Shown: positions 25,887-34,049 of the stretch, piece by piece
How the letters are laid out: each line of letters opens with the position of its first letter
Position numbering within the stretch: position 1 is the stretch's first letter
Origin: an uncultured Ruminiclostridium sp.
GTDB lineage: Bacteria > Bacillota > Clostridia > Oscillospirales > Ruminococcaceae
DNA length: 34,336 nucleotides
Assembly (NCBI GenBank): GCA_947624435.1
Contig: CANQKE010000028.1
Span: 1-34,336 of the forward strand
Reading direction: 5' to 3'
The notes under the pieces: model-generated
Told to the model about the DNA's origin: nothing
What the model saw: only the letters and a program-made list of their open reading frames with translations
Databases searched by the model: none
Program-made: the position numbers and the translations under genes

Positions 25887-26666
25887 TTACTTTCTTTTCT
25901 TGGTTGCTACACCTGCTGCAACGAGTGCTGCTGCTGCAAGAGCTGCAGGAACTACTGCCAGAGTAACACCGGTGTCAACGTTGTTATTGTTGTCATCGGG
26001 CTTGCTGTTGTCATCGGGAGTAGAAGTAGGCTCATCGGTAGGAGTGGATCCACCAATTACGGGAGTATCCTGAACGCCTATCTCAAGAATGCTGATTACC
26101 GGGAGGCCGTCGCCGGCTTCGGTAGTAGCTGCCTTTACCTCTTCCTTGATGTCGGTGGTGATATCCAGGAAGAAGTTAGAGTTGTCTGCATCCAGAGCCT
26201 GTGCGAAGGTTGCCCATACGATGTAGTCGCCGTCACCGTCTACGGTAACAGGAGTAGTGGTAACGCCTACAGCAGTTGCCGGGTCGCCCCAGTAGTTCTG
26301 ATCGGTACTACCATTGTTCTCTGCAACGTTGATATCCATGGTGAAAGGCTTGCCGTAGTCTTCAAACTCAGCAACTTCAAAGTGGATACCGAGGGTGTAA
26401 GAACCGCTCAGCTCGCTCTTGTCCTGAAGAATGTTGTACTCTTCAACCAGAGAACCGTCTTCATTGGTTGCCCAAGGATGGCAGATGTTTACACGATAAG
26501 CGCCGTCAAAGTTCATCGAACCGGTGCTCTTAAGAGTGATCTTAGCTGCATCGGTAGGAAGCTCGGTGTTACCAACGATCGCGTCATCTGCGAACGCGCT
26601 TACTGCTGCGGCGGAAACTGCAATAGATGCAGCTGCAACGCCTGCAATGATTTTTTTCAGTTCCAT
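25887..26666 (-). CDS. Secreted cell-surface protein with a sortase-like C-terminal signal
   Basis: 259 residues. A signal peptide (start MELKKIIAGVAAASIAVSAA, cleavage near AFA-D) leads to a beta-rich extracellular domain of about 165 residues with many Asp, Asn and Thr, then a Thr/Pro/Asp/Asn linker (TPTDEPTSTPDDNSKPDDNN) and NVDTG, a hydrophobic stretch and KKRK. That is the layout of a sortase sorting signal with NVDTG in place of LPXTG/NPxTG, so covalent wall attachment is likely but not certain. The start was set at 26666 because GGAGGAC precedes it; a longer frame contains the SD itself. Codon use (GCT, GCA, GTT, GAA) differs from neighbours and resembles the pilin at 33267, suggesting very high expression. 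Confidence 0.85.
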   Translation of the reverse strand: MELKKIIAGVAAASIAVSAAAVSAFADDAIVGNTELPTDAAKITLKSTGSMNFDGAYRVNICHPWATNEDGSLVEEYNILQDKSELSGSYTLGIHFEVAEFEDYGKPFTMDINVAENNGSTDQNYWGDPATAVGVTTTPVTVDGDGDYIVWATFAQALDADNSNFFLDITTDIKEEVKAATTEAGDGLPVISILEIGVQDTPVIGGSTPTDEPTSTPDDNSKPDDNNNNVDTGVTLAVVPAALAAAALVAAGVATKKRK

Positions 26667-26719
26667 TTTTATGTCCTCCATAAATTTTCTTAACTGACCT
26701 GTCTTTCAGGTTCAAGTAT

Positions 26720-26748
26720 ATGATACTACATTCAAATCGCTTTTGCAA
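26720..26748 (-). promoter_or_regulatory. Promoter of the surface protein gene
   Basis: -35 TTGCAA (26743-26748), 17-bp spacer, -10 TATCAT (26720-26725). A short CCTG/CAGG hairpin (26698-26710) lies at the start of the leader. Confidence 0.7.
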
Positions 26749-26832
26749 TAGGCAATTTTCACAAACTATATAATCTTTTTCTTTCGTTTTTAATGTTTTT
26801 TACAAGAAATACTTTACTTTTGGAGCTTTAAT

Positions 26833-26898
26833 GCCGTTTTTGGAATATATTTCCATCAAAACGGCACGTCTTCCTTATTGTAATAGTAGACGACGTGC
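26833..26898. other. Two adjacent hairpins in the gap between surface protein and ileS leader
   Basis: The gap 26749-27067 holds no gene. Inside it GCCGTTTT (26833-26840) pairs with AAAACGGC (26858-26865), with a further TGGA/TCCA inside, and GCACGTC (26864-26870) pairs with GACGTGC (26892-26898). The two stems share two bases and so may be alternatives. The remainder is unremarkable; a 72-codon minus frame here lacks an SD. Confidence 0.4.
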
Positions 26899-27067
26899 AT
26901 TGGTTATAAACGGCTTTATATAGGCTTTTAAGGCCATGCGGTGATCTTTGCCGAGCCGCCGAGCCATACTCAGGAGCATACCGACGCGGCAGCCTTGCCC
27001 GCTTTACGGACAATTTGTGCAATTTGTATAAACGCACGCCGGGCACGAAGTCCGGCCAAAAAAATCC

Positions 27068-27096
27068 TTGACAACTAATTTTTTTTATAGTATAAT
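27068..27096 (+). promoter_or_regulatory. Promoter of the ileS operon
   Basis: -35 TTGACA (27068-27073), 17-bp spacer, -10 TATAAT (27091-27096), perfect consensus. The transcript would begin near 27103 with the T-box leader. Confidence 0.92.
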
Positions 27097-27105
27097 GTGA
27101 GCAAA

Positions 27106-27349
27106 GGCTGTGACAAAGACAGTAGGCTTAGCTGCATGCCGTGCAAAAAGAGCTGTCAGCGAGTCGGGGAGGGTGTGAGCCCGACGCTCAGGCAAAGCCG
27201 AATATCACTTTGTAGCCGCCCGCTGAAATCCTTAGGAAATTAGGCAGGGACGGGACTTTCCCGTTACAGAAAGCTCATTTGACGGAATGACGTAATAGGT
27301 GGTAATAAGGTTTCCTTATCCTGTTATGGGTAGGGAGATTTTTAATTTT
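27106..27349 (+). ncRNA. T-box riboswitch leader of ileS (tRNA-Ile sensing)
   Basis: Stem I closes with GGCT/AGCC (27106-27109, 27214-27217) and ACAAAG/CTTTGT (27113-27118, 27208-27213); its specifier loop contains the Ile codon ATC (27204-27206) and, opposite, an AGTA motif, and its distal part has GAGGGTGTGAGCCC. Downstream, the antiterminator pairs TAATAGG (27293-27299) with CCTGTTA (27320-27326) and TAAGG with CCTTA, leaving the bulge TGGT (27300-27303), which fits the A discriminator of tRNA-Ile. The competing terminator has TCCTTATCC (27313-27321) with GGGTAGGGA (27328-27336) and a U-run to 27349. Uncharged tRNA-Ile should favour read-through into ileS. Confidence 0.93.
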
Positions 27350-27367
27350 AACGGAGGATCTTTAACA

Positions 27368-30300
27368 ATGTCGATTTATGAAAAGGTACCTACCTCTCCG
27401 AATTTTCCCGAGAGAGAAAAGAAGATCGAGCAGTTCTGGCATGACAACGACGTTTTTCGCTTGAGCATGAACGCGCGCAGCGACGAGAACACCTACACGT
27501 TCTACGACGGGCCGCCGACCGCCAACGGCAAGCCGCATATCGGTCATGTGCTCACCCGCGTTATCAAGGATATGATACCGCGCTATCAGACGATGAAAGG
27601 CAAGTATGTTCCGCGCAAGGCGGGCTGGGACACTCACGGTCTGCCGGTAGAGCTGGAGGTGGAAAAGCTGCTCGGACTTGACGGCAAGGAGCAGATAGAG
27701 CAGTACGGCCTTGAGCCCTTTATTAAAAAATGTAAGGAAAGCGTCTGGAAGTACAAGGGCATGTGGGAGGATTTTTCCCGCACGGTCGGATTCTGGGCGG
27801 ATATGGATAAGCCCTACGTCACCTACGACAACGATTTTATCGAGTCGGAATGGTGGGCGTTAAAGCAGATATGGGATAAAGGTCTGTTGTACAAGGGCTT
27901 TAAGATAGTACCCTACTGCCCGCGCTGCGGTACTCCGCTGTCCAGTCACGAGGTAGCTCAGGGCTACAAGGATATCAAGGAGCGTTCGGCAGTCGCACGC
28001 TTTAAGGTAAAAGACGAGGACGCGTATATTCTCGCATGGACGACCACCCCGTGGACTCTTCCGTCCAACGTCGCGCTGTGCGTAAATCCCGACGAGGAAT
28101 ATGTAAAGGTAAAGACCGCCGACGGTTATACCTATTATCTGGCGGGCGCGCTGTGCGACGCGATACTCGGCGGGGATAAGCCGACCGCGCCGTATGAGAT
28201 AATCGAAAGATATACCGGCAAGGAGCTTGAATATAAGGAATACGAGCCGCTGTTCGACTGCGCCGTTCCGCTTTGCGAAAAGCAGAATAAAAAGGCGTTC
28301 TTCGTGACCTGCGACGGCTACGTTACTCTTACCGACGGTACCGGCGTGGTACACATCGCGCCCGCGTTCGGTGAGGACGACGCAAAGGTCGGCAGAAAGT
28401 ACGATCTGCCTTTTGTACAGCTGGTAAACGGCAAGGGCGAGATGACCGAGGAAACTCCCTATGCGGGCGTATTCTGCAAGAAAGCCGATCCGATGGTACT
28501 CAAAGACCTTGACGAAAAAGGGCTGCTGTTCGACGCGCCCAAGTTCGAGCACAGCTACCCGCACTGCTGGCGCTGCGGCACTCCGCTCATCTACTACGCA
28601 AGAGAATCATGGTTCATCAAAATGACCGACGTGCGCGAGCAGCTTATACAAAACAACGAAACAATCAACTGGATACCCGAAAGCGTCGGCAAGAACCGCT
28701 TCGGAGACTGGCTGGAAAATATCCAGGACTGGGGACTCAGCCGCAACCGTTACTGGGGTACTCCGCTCAATATCTGGGAATGCGAATGCGGACACCGTCA
28801 CGCGATAGGCAGTATCGCCGAGCTTAAGGAAATGTCCGACAACTGCCCCGACGATATCGAGCTTCACCGCCCGTATATTGACGCGGTAACTATCACCTGC
28901 CCGCACTGCGGCAAGCAGATGAAGCGCGTGCCGGAGGTAATAGACTGCTGGTTCGATTCCGGTTCGATGCCGTTCGCGCAGCATCACTATCCGTTTGAAA
29001 ATAAGGAGCTGTTTGAAAAGCAGTTCCCCGCCGACTTTATCTCGGAGGCGGTGGATCAGACGCGCGGCTGGTTCTATTCTCTGCTTGCTATCTCAACGCT
29101 GCTGTTCGGCAAAGCGCCGTATAAAAACGTCATAGTGCTGGGTCTGGTGCTGGACAAGGACGGTCAGAAGATGTCCAAATCCAAGGGCAACGCAGTAGAC
29201 CCGTTCGACGCGCTGAAAACTCACGGTGCGGACGCGATACGCTGGTATTTCTATACAAATTCCGCTCCCTGGCTGCCCAACCGCTTTTATGACAAGGCGG
29301 TGACCGAGGGACAGCGCAAGTATATCTCCACACTGTGGAACACCTACGCGTTTTACGTTCTTTATGCAAATATAGACAATTTTGACGCGACAAAATATGA
29401 GCTTAAGCCGCAGGAGCTTACGGTAATGGACAAGTGGCTGCTCTCCCGCCTGAACACGCTTATCAACGAGGTGGACGGCAATCTTGCAAACTACCGCATA
29501 CCGGAGGCGGCAAAGGCGCTGTCCGAGTTCGTGGACGATATGTCAAACTGGTATGTAAGGCGCAGCCGTGAACGTTTCTGGTCGAGCGAGCTTACCGAGG
29601 ACAAGATAAACGCTTACATGACATTGTACACCGCGCTGGTGACGGTGGCAAAGCTGTCCGCGCCGATGACCCCGTTCATCTGCGACGATATCTACCGCAA
29701 TCTTGTATGCTCTATCGACAAAAACGCGCCGATAAGCGTACACCTCTGCGATTTCCCGGTATGCGACGATTCTTTGGTGGACAAAGAGCTTGAAAGCGAA
29801 ATGCAGACGGTGCTTACCGTGGTGGCTCTGGGAAGAGCAGCAAGAAACGCCGCCGCTCTTAAAAACCGCCAGCCCGCCCGCAAGATAACGGTCAAGGGCG
29901 ACAAAACGCTTGAGCCGATGTTTGCGGAAATAGTACGCGACGAGCTGAATGTAAAAGATGTAATCTTCACCGACGACGTGAGCGAATACACCGATTACTC
30001 CTTTAAGCCGCAGCTTAAAACGCTCGGCGCGAAGTTTGGCAAGAGGATAAACGATATCCGCACCGCTTTGGCTGAAATAGACGGCTCGGCGGCGATGGCG
30101 CAGATAAAGTCGGTAGGCGTGCTGACGCTTGCGCTGCCGGACGGCGAAGTACAGATAGCCGAGGAGGACCTGCTTATCGAGGAAAAGCAAAAAGAGGGCT
30201 GCGCGGTGGTAAGCGATCGCGGCTACACCGTGGTATTGGATACCGTGCTGGACGAGCAGCTTATCGAAGAGGGCTTTGTCCGCGAGATAATCAGTAAGGT

Positions 30301-30520
30301 GCAGTCCATGCGCAAGGACGCGGGCTTTGAGGTCATGAACCGGATAATCATCTACTGCGAGGGCAGCGACAAAATAGCCGCTATTCTCGTAAATAACCGC
30401 GCGGAGATATCCGCAAACACGCTCGCTGACGATATCGTCACCGATCACACCGAGGGCTATATCTCCGAGTGGGATATCAACGGCGAAAAGGTAAAAATGG
30501 GCGTTAAACGCGTAGAATGA
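27368..30520 (+). CDS. ileS: Isoleucyl-tRNA synthetase
   Basis: 1050 residues. The class I signatures are HIGH (57-60, in PTANGKPHIGHV) and KMSKS (601-605, in GQKMSKSKGNAVDP), with the editing domain between them containing TTPWTLPSN and WDTHGLP nearby. Length and features such as RYQTMKGKYVPRKAGWDTHG place it nearest the longer, eukaryote-like IleRS class; mupirocin tolerance is known for that class but is not shown here. The start is the ATG with GGAGG upstream (27368), not the frame extension into the T-box terminator. Control is by the T-box. The stop overlaps the next ATG by 4 bp. Confidence 0.97.
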   Translation: MSIYEKVPTSPNFPEREKKIEQFWHDNDVFRLSMNARSDENTYTFYDGPPTANGKPHIGHVLTRVIKDMIPRYQTMKGKYVPRKAGWDTHGLPVELEVEKLLGLDGKEQIEQYGLEPFIKKCKESVWKYKGMWEDFSRTVGFWADMDKPYVTYDNDFIESEWWALKQIWDKGLLYKGFKIVPYCPRCGTPLSSHEVAQGYKDIKERSAVARFKVKDEDAYILAWTTTPWTLPSNVALCVNPDEEYVKVKTADGYTYYLAGALCDAILGGDKPTAPYEIIERYTGKELEYKEYEPLFDCAVPLCEKQNKKAFFVTCDGYVTLTDGTGVVHIAPAFGEDDAKVGRKYDLPFVQLVNGKGEMTEETPYAGVFCKKADPMVLKDLDEKGLLFDAPKFEHSYPHCWRCGTPLIYYARESWFIKMTDVREQLIQNNETINWIPESVGKNRFGDWLENIQDWGLSRNRYWGTPLNIWECECGHRHAIGSIAELKEMSDNCPDDIELHRPYIDAVTITCPHCGKQMKRVPEVIDCWFDSGSMPFAQHHYPFENKELFEKQFPADFISEAVDQTRGWFYSLLAISTLLFGKAPYKNVIVLGLVLDKDGQKMSKSKGNAVDPFDALKTHGADAIRWYFYTNSAPWLPNRFYDKAVTEGQRKYISTLWNTYAFYVLYANIDNFDATKYELKPQELTVMDKWLLSRLNTLINEVDGNLANYRIPEAAKALSEFVDDMSNWYVRRSRERFWSSELTEDKINAYMTLYTALVTVAKLSAPMTPFICDDIYRNLVCSIDKNAPISVHLCDFPVCDDSLVDKELESEMQTVLTVVALGRAARNAAALKNRQPARKITVKGDKTLEPMFAEIVRDELNVKDVIFTDDVSEYTDYSFKPQLKTLGAKFGKRINDIRTALAEIDGSAAMAQIKSVGVLTLALPDGEVQIAEEDLLIEEKQKEGCAVVSDRGYTVVLDTVLDEQLIEEGFVREIISKVQSMRKDAGFEVMNRIIIYCEGSDKIAAILVNNRAEISANTLADDIVTDHTEGYISEWDINGEKVKMGVKRVE

Positions 30521-31422
30521 AAGCCGCACCGAATTTACCCGATAAATACAAAGGGATAATCTGTATACTGCTGTCGGCGTTCTGCTTTACGTTCATGAAT
30601 ATATTTGTGCGTATGTCTGGAGATCTGCCGTCGGTGCAGAAGAGTTTTTTCAGAAATTTAGTAGCGTTTTTCTTCGCGCTTATAATACTGCTGAAAGAGC
30701 ACGCGCCGCTTCTTCCCCAAAACAAAAAGAACCTGCCGGCGCTGATAGCGAGGGCGGTATGCGGCACGGTAGGGGTACTCTGCAACTTTTACGCGGTGGA
30801 TCATCTGCTGTTGTCGGACGCGTCTATGCTTAACAAGATGTCGCCGTTTTTCGCGGTAGTATTTTCGATATTCATTTTGCGGGAAAAGGCGACGCCCGTC
30901 CAGACGGCTGGGATAATCGCGGCGTTTATCGGAAGTTTATTTATCATAAAGCCGAGCTTTGCGAATATGGAGCTGCTACCCTCTCTGCTGGGATTTCTCG
31001 GCGGAATGGGCGCGGGCGCGGCTTATGCTTTTGTACGATGGCTGGGAGTACACGGCGAGCGCGGCTCGTACATTGTATTTTTCTTTTCGGGATTTTCCTG
31101 TCTGGTGACGCTGCCGTTTCTGATATTTGATTTTCACTACATGACGCCTATGCAGTGGCTTATACTGTTAGGCGCGGGATTAGCGGCGGCAGGCGGACAA
31201 TTCACGATAACCGCGGCGTACAAATTCGCACCGGCAAAGGAAATATCGGTATACGATTACTCACAGGTGATATTCTCCGCGCTGATGGGATTTTTGCTGT
31301 TCTCACAGATGCCGGACCTGCTGAGCTGGCTGGGCTATGTAATAATCTGCGGCGCGGCTGTCGCGATGTTCATCTACAATAACAGACGAAAGGAAAAAAC
31401 CGATGGAACAGATAAAGCTTGA
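30517..31422 (+). CDS. DMT-superfamily (EamA) permease
   Basis: 301 residues with ten predicted membrane helices in two EamA repeats, the usual drug/metabolite transporter layout (for example NMSSFFAVVFS-like segments at LNKMSPFFAVVFSIFILREK and, in the second half, YSQVIFSALMGFLLF). Substrate cannot be read; these proteins move small metabolites in or out. The ATG overlaps the ileS stop (ATGA), so it is co-translated with ileS and falls under T-box control, which makes a link to branched-chain amino acids or their derivatives possible. Confidence 0.88.
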   Translation: MKAAPNLPDKYKGIICILLSAFCFTFMNIFVRMSGDLPSVQKSFFRNLVAFFFALIILLKEHAPLLPQNKKNLPALIARAVCGTVGVLCNFYAVDHLLLSDASMLNKMSPFFAVVFSIFILREKATPVQTAGIIAAFIGSLFIIKPSFANMELLPSLLGFLGGMGAGAAYAFVRWLGVHGERGSYIVFFFSGFSCLVTLPFLIFDFHYMTPMQWLILLGAGLAAAGGQFTITAAYKFAPAKEISVYDYSQVIFSALMGFLLFSQMPDLLSWLGYVIICGAAVAMFIYNNRRKEKTDGTDKA

Positions 31423-31804
31423 CGAAATACGCGAATTTTTCAAAAACGACCGTTTTGCGACCGAAAACGGCGCGGTCATAGACGAGGTGGGCGAAAATTA
31501 CGCCGTGACCAGTCTTGATATACGGCCCTCGCACCTTAACGCGGTGGGCGGCGTGATGGGCGGCGTGCCGTTCATGCTGTCGGATTTCGCGTTTGCCGTA
31601 GCGTCAAATTGGAAGCGTCAAAGTCCGGTCGTGTCGATAAATTCAAACATCGCCTTTCCCGGTACGGCGAAAGGAAAGCGGCTGATCGCGCGCGCGGAAT
31701 GTGTCAAGGACGGCCGCAGCACCTGTTGTTATTTGGTGAGGGTGACGGACGAGCTTGGGAATATTGTTACCGAGGCAATGATAACGGGGTACAAACTAAA
31801 GTGA
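31403..31804 (+). CDS. PaaI-like hotdog-fold acyl-CoA thioesterase
   Basis: 133 residues, hotdog size. The HLNAVGGVMGGVPFMLSDFAFAVASN segment matches the PaaI-type active-site helix, with Asp in the SDFAFA position and Asn in the H-x-N loop. The later strands (SINSNIAFPGTAKGKRLIARAECVKDG, then VTDELGNIVTEAM) are typical. Such enzymes cleave CoA thioesters. It overlaps the permease by 20 bp, with AAAGGAAAA as SD inside the permease gene. It ends the ileS operon. Confidence 0.88.
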   Translation: MEQIKLDEIREFFKNDRFATENGAVIDEVGENYAVTSLDIRPSHLNAVGGVMGGVPFMLSDFAFAVASNWKRQSPVVSINSNIAFPGTAKGKRLIARAECVKDGRSTCCYLVRVTDELGNIVTEAMITGYKLK

Positions 31805-31838
31805 TTTATTGGGGCTCCGCCCCCAAAGCCACGTTTAT

Positions 31839-31890
31839 GGGGGCTCTGCCCCCAAACCCCCGCTGGGGAGCAGATTGCTCCCCAGACCCC
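31839..31890 (+). repeat. GC-rich dispersed hairpin repeat, copy 2
   Basis: GGGGGCTCTGCCCCCAAACC followed by a hairpin with arms CTGGGGAGC (31863-31871) and GCTCCCCAG (31877-31885) and ending in ACCCC. A shorter GGGGCTCCGCCCC piece precedes it at 31811-31823. It is in direct orientation to copy 1 and inverted to copy 3. Confidence 0.8.
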
Positions 31891-31900
31891 TTATGTGATT

Positions 31901-31943
31901 ACAAAAATATCCCGCCCCCGTAAAGGGAGCGGGATATTTTTGT
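31901..31943 (+). terminator. Strong terminator of the ileS operon
   Basis: Perfect 15-bp stem ACAAAAATATCCCGC / GCGGGATATTTTTGT with a 13-nt loop that can add a further CCC/GGG. Its U-rich 3' arm is typical of a bidirectional intrinsic terminator. Confidence 0.9.
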
Positions 31944-31975
31944 ATAAATATATAAGTGCTTGAAAACAACATGCA

Positions 31976-32330
31976 CACGGTGGGAATTTAAGGGTATAGC
32001 CTAAAATGGGGTTGGGTAACGCCCCCAAAAGTGCCGCGAGGGCTGCCCGCCGCACCGTGATGATAAAAGAACTTTATAATGCTTACGCCAAGCAGCCAAA
32101 TGCAAAGCAGCAACGCCGCGGACGTACTGTATTGCGGAGTTATCAAGCGCCCTTCATAGGAAGAAAAAAAGAAGAACCGCAGCCGTAACAGAAACCGATT
32201 AAACGCGGCGGGTAGGCAGCGCCTACGACGTGAATAAAGGGACGGATAGGGGTCGGGTGAGGAAGAAAAGTCCGAAAGGAAACCGAGGGTAGGGGAAAGG
32301 AACCGTAGGTCGCCTTTCCCCTATCCTGGG
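31976..32330. other. Folded non-coding segment, possible structured RNA or repeat
   Basis: The non-coding gap 31805-32580 includes this stretch with no convincing gene. CACGGTG (31976-31982) and CACCGTG (32053-32059) pair over 70 bp that contain smaller hairpins (TGGGG/CCCCA and GCGAGGG/CCCGC). Further on there is GTAGGC/GCCTAC (32212-32217, 32221-32226) and a perfect 11-bp stem TAGGGGAAAGG/CCTTTCCCCTA (32290-32300, 32313-32323). A 60-codon plus frame at 32006-32188 has no SD and no recognisable product. Whether this is an RNA gene, a mobile-element remnant or a decayed gene cannot be told here. Confidence 0.4.
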
Positions 32331-32421
32331 TGTCCTGTCGGAGAAATCAGCGGAGGTGAATAAATTCGGATAAGGATTATCCCTTGTATTTCGCATGCAA
32401 CGGTATATCTGAAATCGTGTC

Positions 32422-32540
32422 GGGGTCTGGGGAGCGACCCGCTCCCCAGCGGGGCTTGGGGCGGTGCCCCAAAAAAGGAGTCTGAGGGCGGAGCCCTCAG
32501 CAGGGGCTTGGGGGCGGCGCCCCCATAATCGGGCGGAGCC
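32422..32540 (-). repeat. GC-rich dispersed hairpin repeat, copy 3, with added hairpins
   Basis: On the minus strand this repeats copy 2: arms CTGGGGAGC / GCTCCCCAG (32427-32435, 32441-32449) around GACCC, flanked by ACCCC and GGGGC. It continues with CTGAGGGC/GCCCTCAG (32482-32489, 32493-32500) and TGGGGGC/GCCCCCA. It is inverted to copy 2, about 540 bp away. Confidence 0.75.
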
Positions 32541-32549
32541 CATAAAAAT

Positions 32550-32576
32550 ATCACCCCGTCTTTACGGCGGGGTGAT
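32550..32576 (-). terminator. Terminator of the pilin operon
   Basis: Perfect 9-bp stem ATCACCCCG / CGGGGTGAT with a 9-nt loop directly after the pilin stop, followed by ATTTTTAT on the minus strand. Confidence 0.88.
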
Positions 32577-32580
32577 GGTT

Positions 32581-33171
32581 TTACACCTTATTATTAGTGC
32601 CGAGGATGGTGCCGTCGGCGGATATGCCCGGGGTATCCGGGAAGTAATCGGCCTCTACCGGAGAGGTTATCCCGGTGACTGTTCCGACGTCATTGGAATA
32701 TATCGCCTGGACGGGAATATTGCCGTCGATGAATATCCGTGCCTGGCCGGGCGCCATATCACCGAGATTTTTGTCGAACTCGTCCTTGATGACCTTTGCC
32801 ACTGCTACAGTATCCCAAGTCGTGCCGGAGGAATCGCTGCCGGACGGGGACACGCCTACAAGCGACACGGTAAAGCTACCGTTAGATATGCCGATGTCAA
32901 CATAAGACGCGGTAACGTTTTTGCCGTTTACCGTGGCGGTGGCGGTGGTCTTGATACTGCAATTCTTGACCTCAAGGTTAGTGAGTATAACGGTCATCTG
33001 ATTTCTGAGCGCCGACGCATTATTATCGGCAGAGGTAATATTTGCGGAGCGGATATAGCCCATTGTGAGCGGGATAATGATAGCCGCCAGTATGCCGATA
33101 ATGGCTATAACCACTATCAGCTCGACAAGCGTGAAGCCCTTTTTATTCCGCGCCCGCTTCGCGCCTTTCAT
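32581..33171 (-). CDS. Type IV pilin-like protein (second of two)
   Basis: 196 residues from the ATG at 33171, which has AGGAGGT upstream; a longer frame has none. A short positive leader ending KKG is cut before FTLVELIVVIAIIGILAAII, the class III signal and membrane helix of type IV pilins with the methylated Phe and Glu5. The C-terminal domain is beta-rich with a single Cys (VKNCSIK). It ends in GTILGTNNKV, very like the neighbour's VVGTNDKV, so the two are paralogues. No prepilin peptidase or assembly ATPase is in the window. Codon use is GC-rich like housekeeping neighbours, unlike the other pilin, so this may be the minor subunit. Confidence 0.92.
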   Translation of the reverse strand: MKGAKRARNKKGFTLVELIVVIAIIGILAAIIIPLTMGYIRSANITSADNNASALRNQMTVILTNLEVKNCSIKTTATATVNGKNVTASYVDIGISNGSFTVSLVGVSPSGSDSSGTTWDTVAVAKVIKDEFDKNLGDMAPGQARIFIDGNIPVQAIYSNDVGTVTGITSPVEADYFPDTPGISADGTILGTNNKV

Positions 33172-33200
33172 ATAGTATACCTCCTGTCGGTAACCGTATA

Positions 33201-33228
33201 ACACCCCCGACCTGCGCCGGGGGTGTTG
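33201..33228 (-). other. Hairpin between the two pilin genes
   Basis: Perfect 9-bp stem AACACCCCC / GGGGGTGTT with a 10-nt loop, 30 bp before the second pilin ATG. On the minus strand no T-run follows, so it is more likely a processing or mRNA-stabilising hairpin, or a partial terminator, than a full stop. It would let the first gene be expressed above the second. Confidence 0.6.
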
Positions 33229-33266
33229 ATATTGTTTTTTGTGTTCAAGCTGTCAGAACTATCCTA

Positions 33267-33950
33267 TCAGGTAGAAGCAGGAGTAGAAGCAGGAGTAGAG
33301 CCGCCTTTCTCAGCGGTAACCTTGTCGTTAGTACCAACTACTACGCCGCAGGTAACGCCTACAGAGCCCTTAGCCCACTTAGCGATAGGTGACTTAATAG
33401 CCGTAGCTACTGCATCATCAGCACACCATATTGCCTGTATAGTCTGGTTGCCCTTGTCAAGGAATATTCTTGCGGTGCCGGGAGCCATATCTGCGAGGTT
33501 GGTGTTGAAGTTCTCAGCGATAGCTGCTTTAACATCAGTATCTTTCCAAGTTGCGTCGGTGGAAGCATTCTTGCCATGGATCTTAAGATTGCCTGCGAAT
33601 TCAATTTTGGATGCGTCAAACTTGGTACCGCTTGCGCTAATCGGTATAGTGATATAAGAACCGGTGCCGGCAGCGGTTGAATCAAAGGTAGCAGATTCTA
33701 CATCAGGAGTAGGAGAAGAAGTATTCGAAAGTGTGCAGTTCTTGGTCTCAAGATCAGCAAGTACCATGTTCAGCTGGTTCTTGATAGCAGCTGCGTTCTG
33801 GTCTGCGGAAGAGATGTTAGCCTGCTGTACATAACCCATCATCATAGGAATAAGTATAGCAGCCAGAATACCGATGATAGCGATAACTACGATCAGTTCG
33901 ACGAGCGTAAAGCCCTTTTTAGCTCTGAGAGCTTGTAATTTCTTGATCAT
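33267..33950 (-). CDS. Type IV major pilin-like protein (first of two)
   Basis: 227 residues. The leader MIKKLQALRAKKG precedes FTLVELIVVIAIIGILAAIL, the prepilin signal and N-terminal helix. The globular part carries one Cys (LETKNCTLSN), matching the position in the neighbour, and ends VVGTNDKVTAEKGG with a short Thr/Pro/Ala/Ser tail repeating TPAS. SD AGGAGGT lies 8 nt before the ATG, and a promoter is 100 bp upstream. Codon use (GCA, GCT, GTA, GGT) is that of a very highly expressed gene and differs from the second pilin. It is probably the main subunit of a surface fibre. Confidence 0.93.
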   Translation of the reverse strand: MIKKLQALRAKKGFTLVELIVVIAIIGILAAILIPMMMGYVQQANISSADQNAAAIKNQLNMVLADLETKNCTLSNTSSPTPDVESATFDSTAAGTGSYITIPISASGTKFDASKIEFAGNLKIHGKNASTDATWKDTDVKAAIAENFNTNLADMAPGTARIFLDKGNQTIQAIWCADDAVATAIKSPIAKWAKGSVGVTCGVVVGTNDKVTAEKGGSTPASTPAST

Positions 33951-34049
33951 AAGAAATTACCTCCTTATAAAAATTTTGTTTCCGTCCGTCGTCTGCGCGG
34001 CGGGTACGTTGTTCAGAGCGCCGGCTGCGCCGGGAGGTTCTGTAAGTAT

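Noticed and set aside
26828-27046. 72-codon minus-strand frame before the ileS promoter
   Set aside because: No SD, no promoter and no family resemblance; it covers two hairpins.
32006-32188. 60-codon plus-strand frame, basic product
   Set aside because: No SD and no promoter; it lies in the folded, repeat-bounded non-coding segment. Kept only as a note in that feature.
32255-32300. GAGGAA...AAGTCCG, resembling the start of RNase P RNA
   Set aside because: The conserved GAGGAAAGTCCG core is interrupted by three extra bases and the other conserved blocks are not found in the right order.
32223-32543. 106-codon minus-strand frame before the pilin terminator
   Set aside because: It runs through repeat copy 3 and has an unlikely composition; it also starts inside the repeat.
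32464-33201. 245-codon plus-strand frame
   Set aside because: Antisense to the second pilin gene, whose prepilin signal, SD and terminator are clear.
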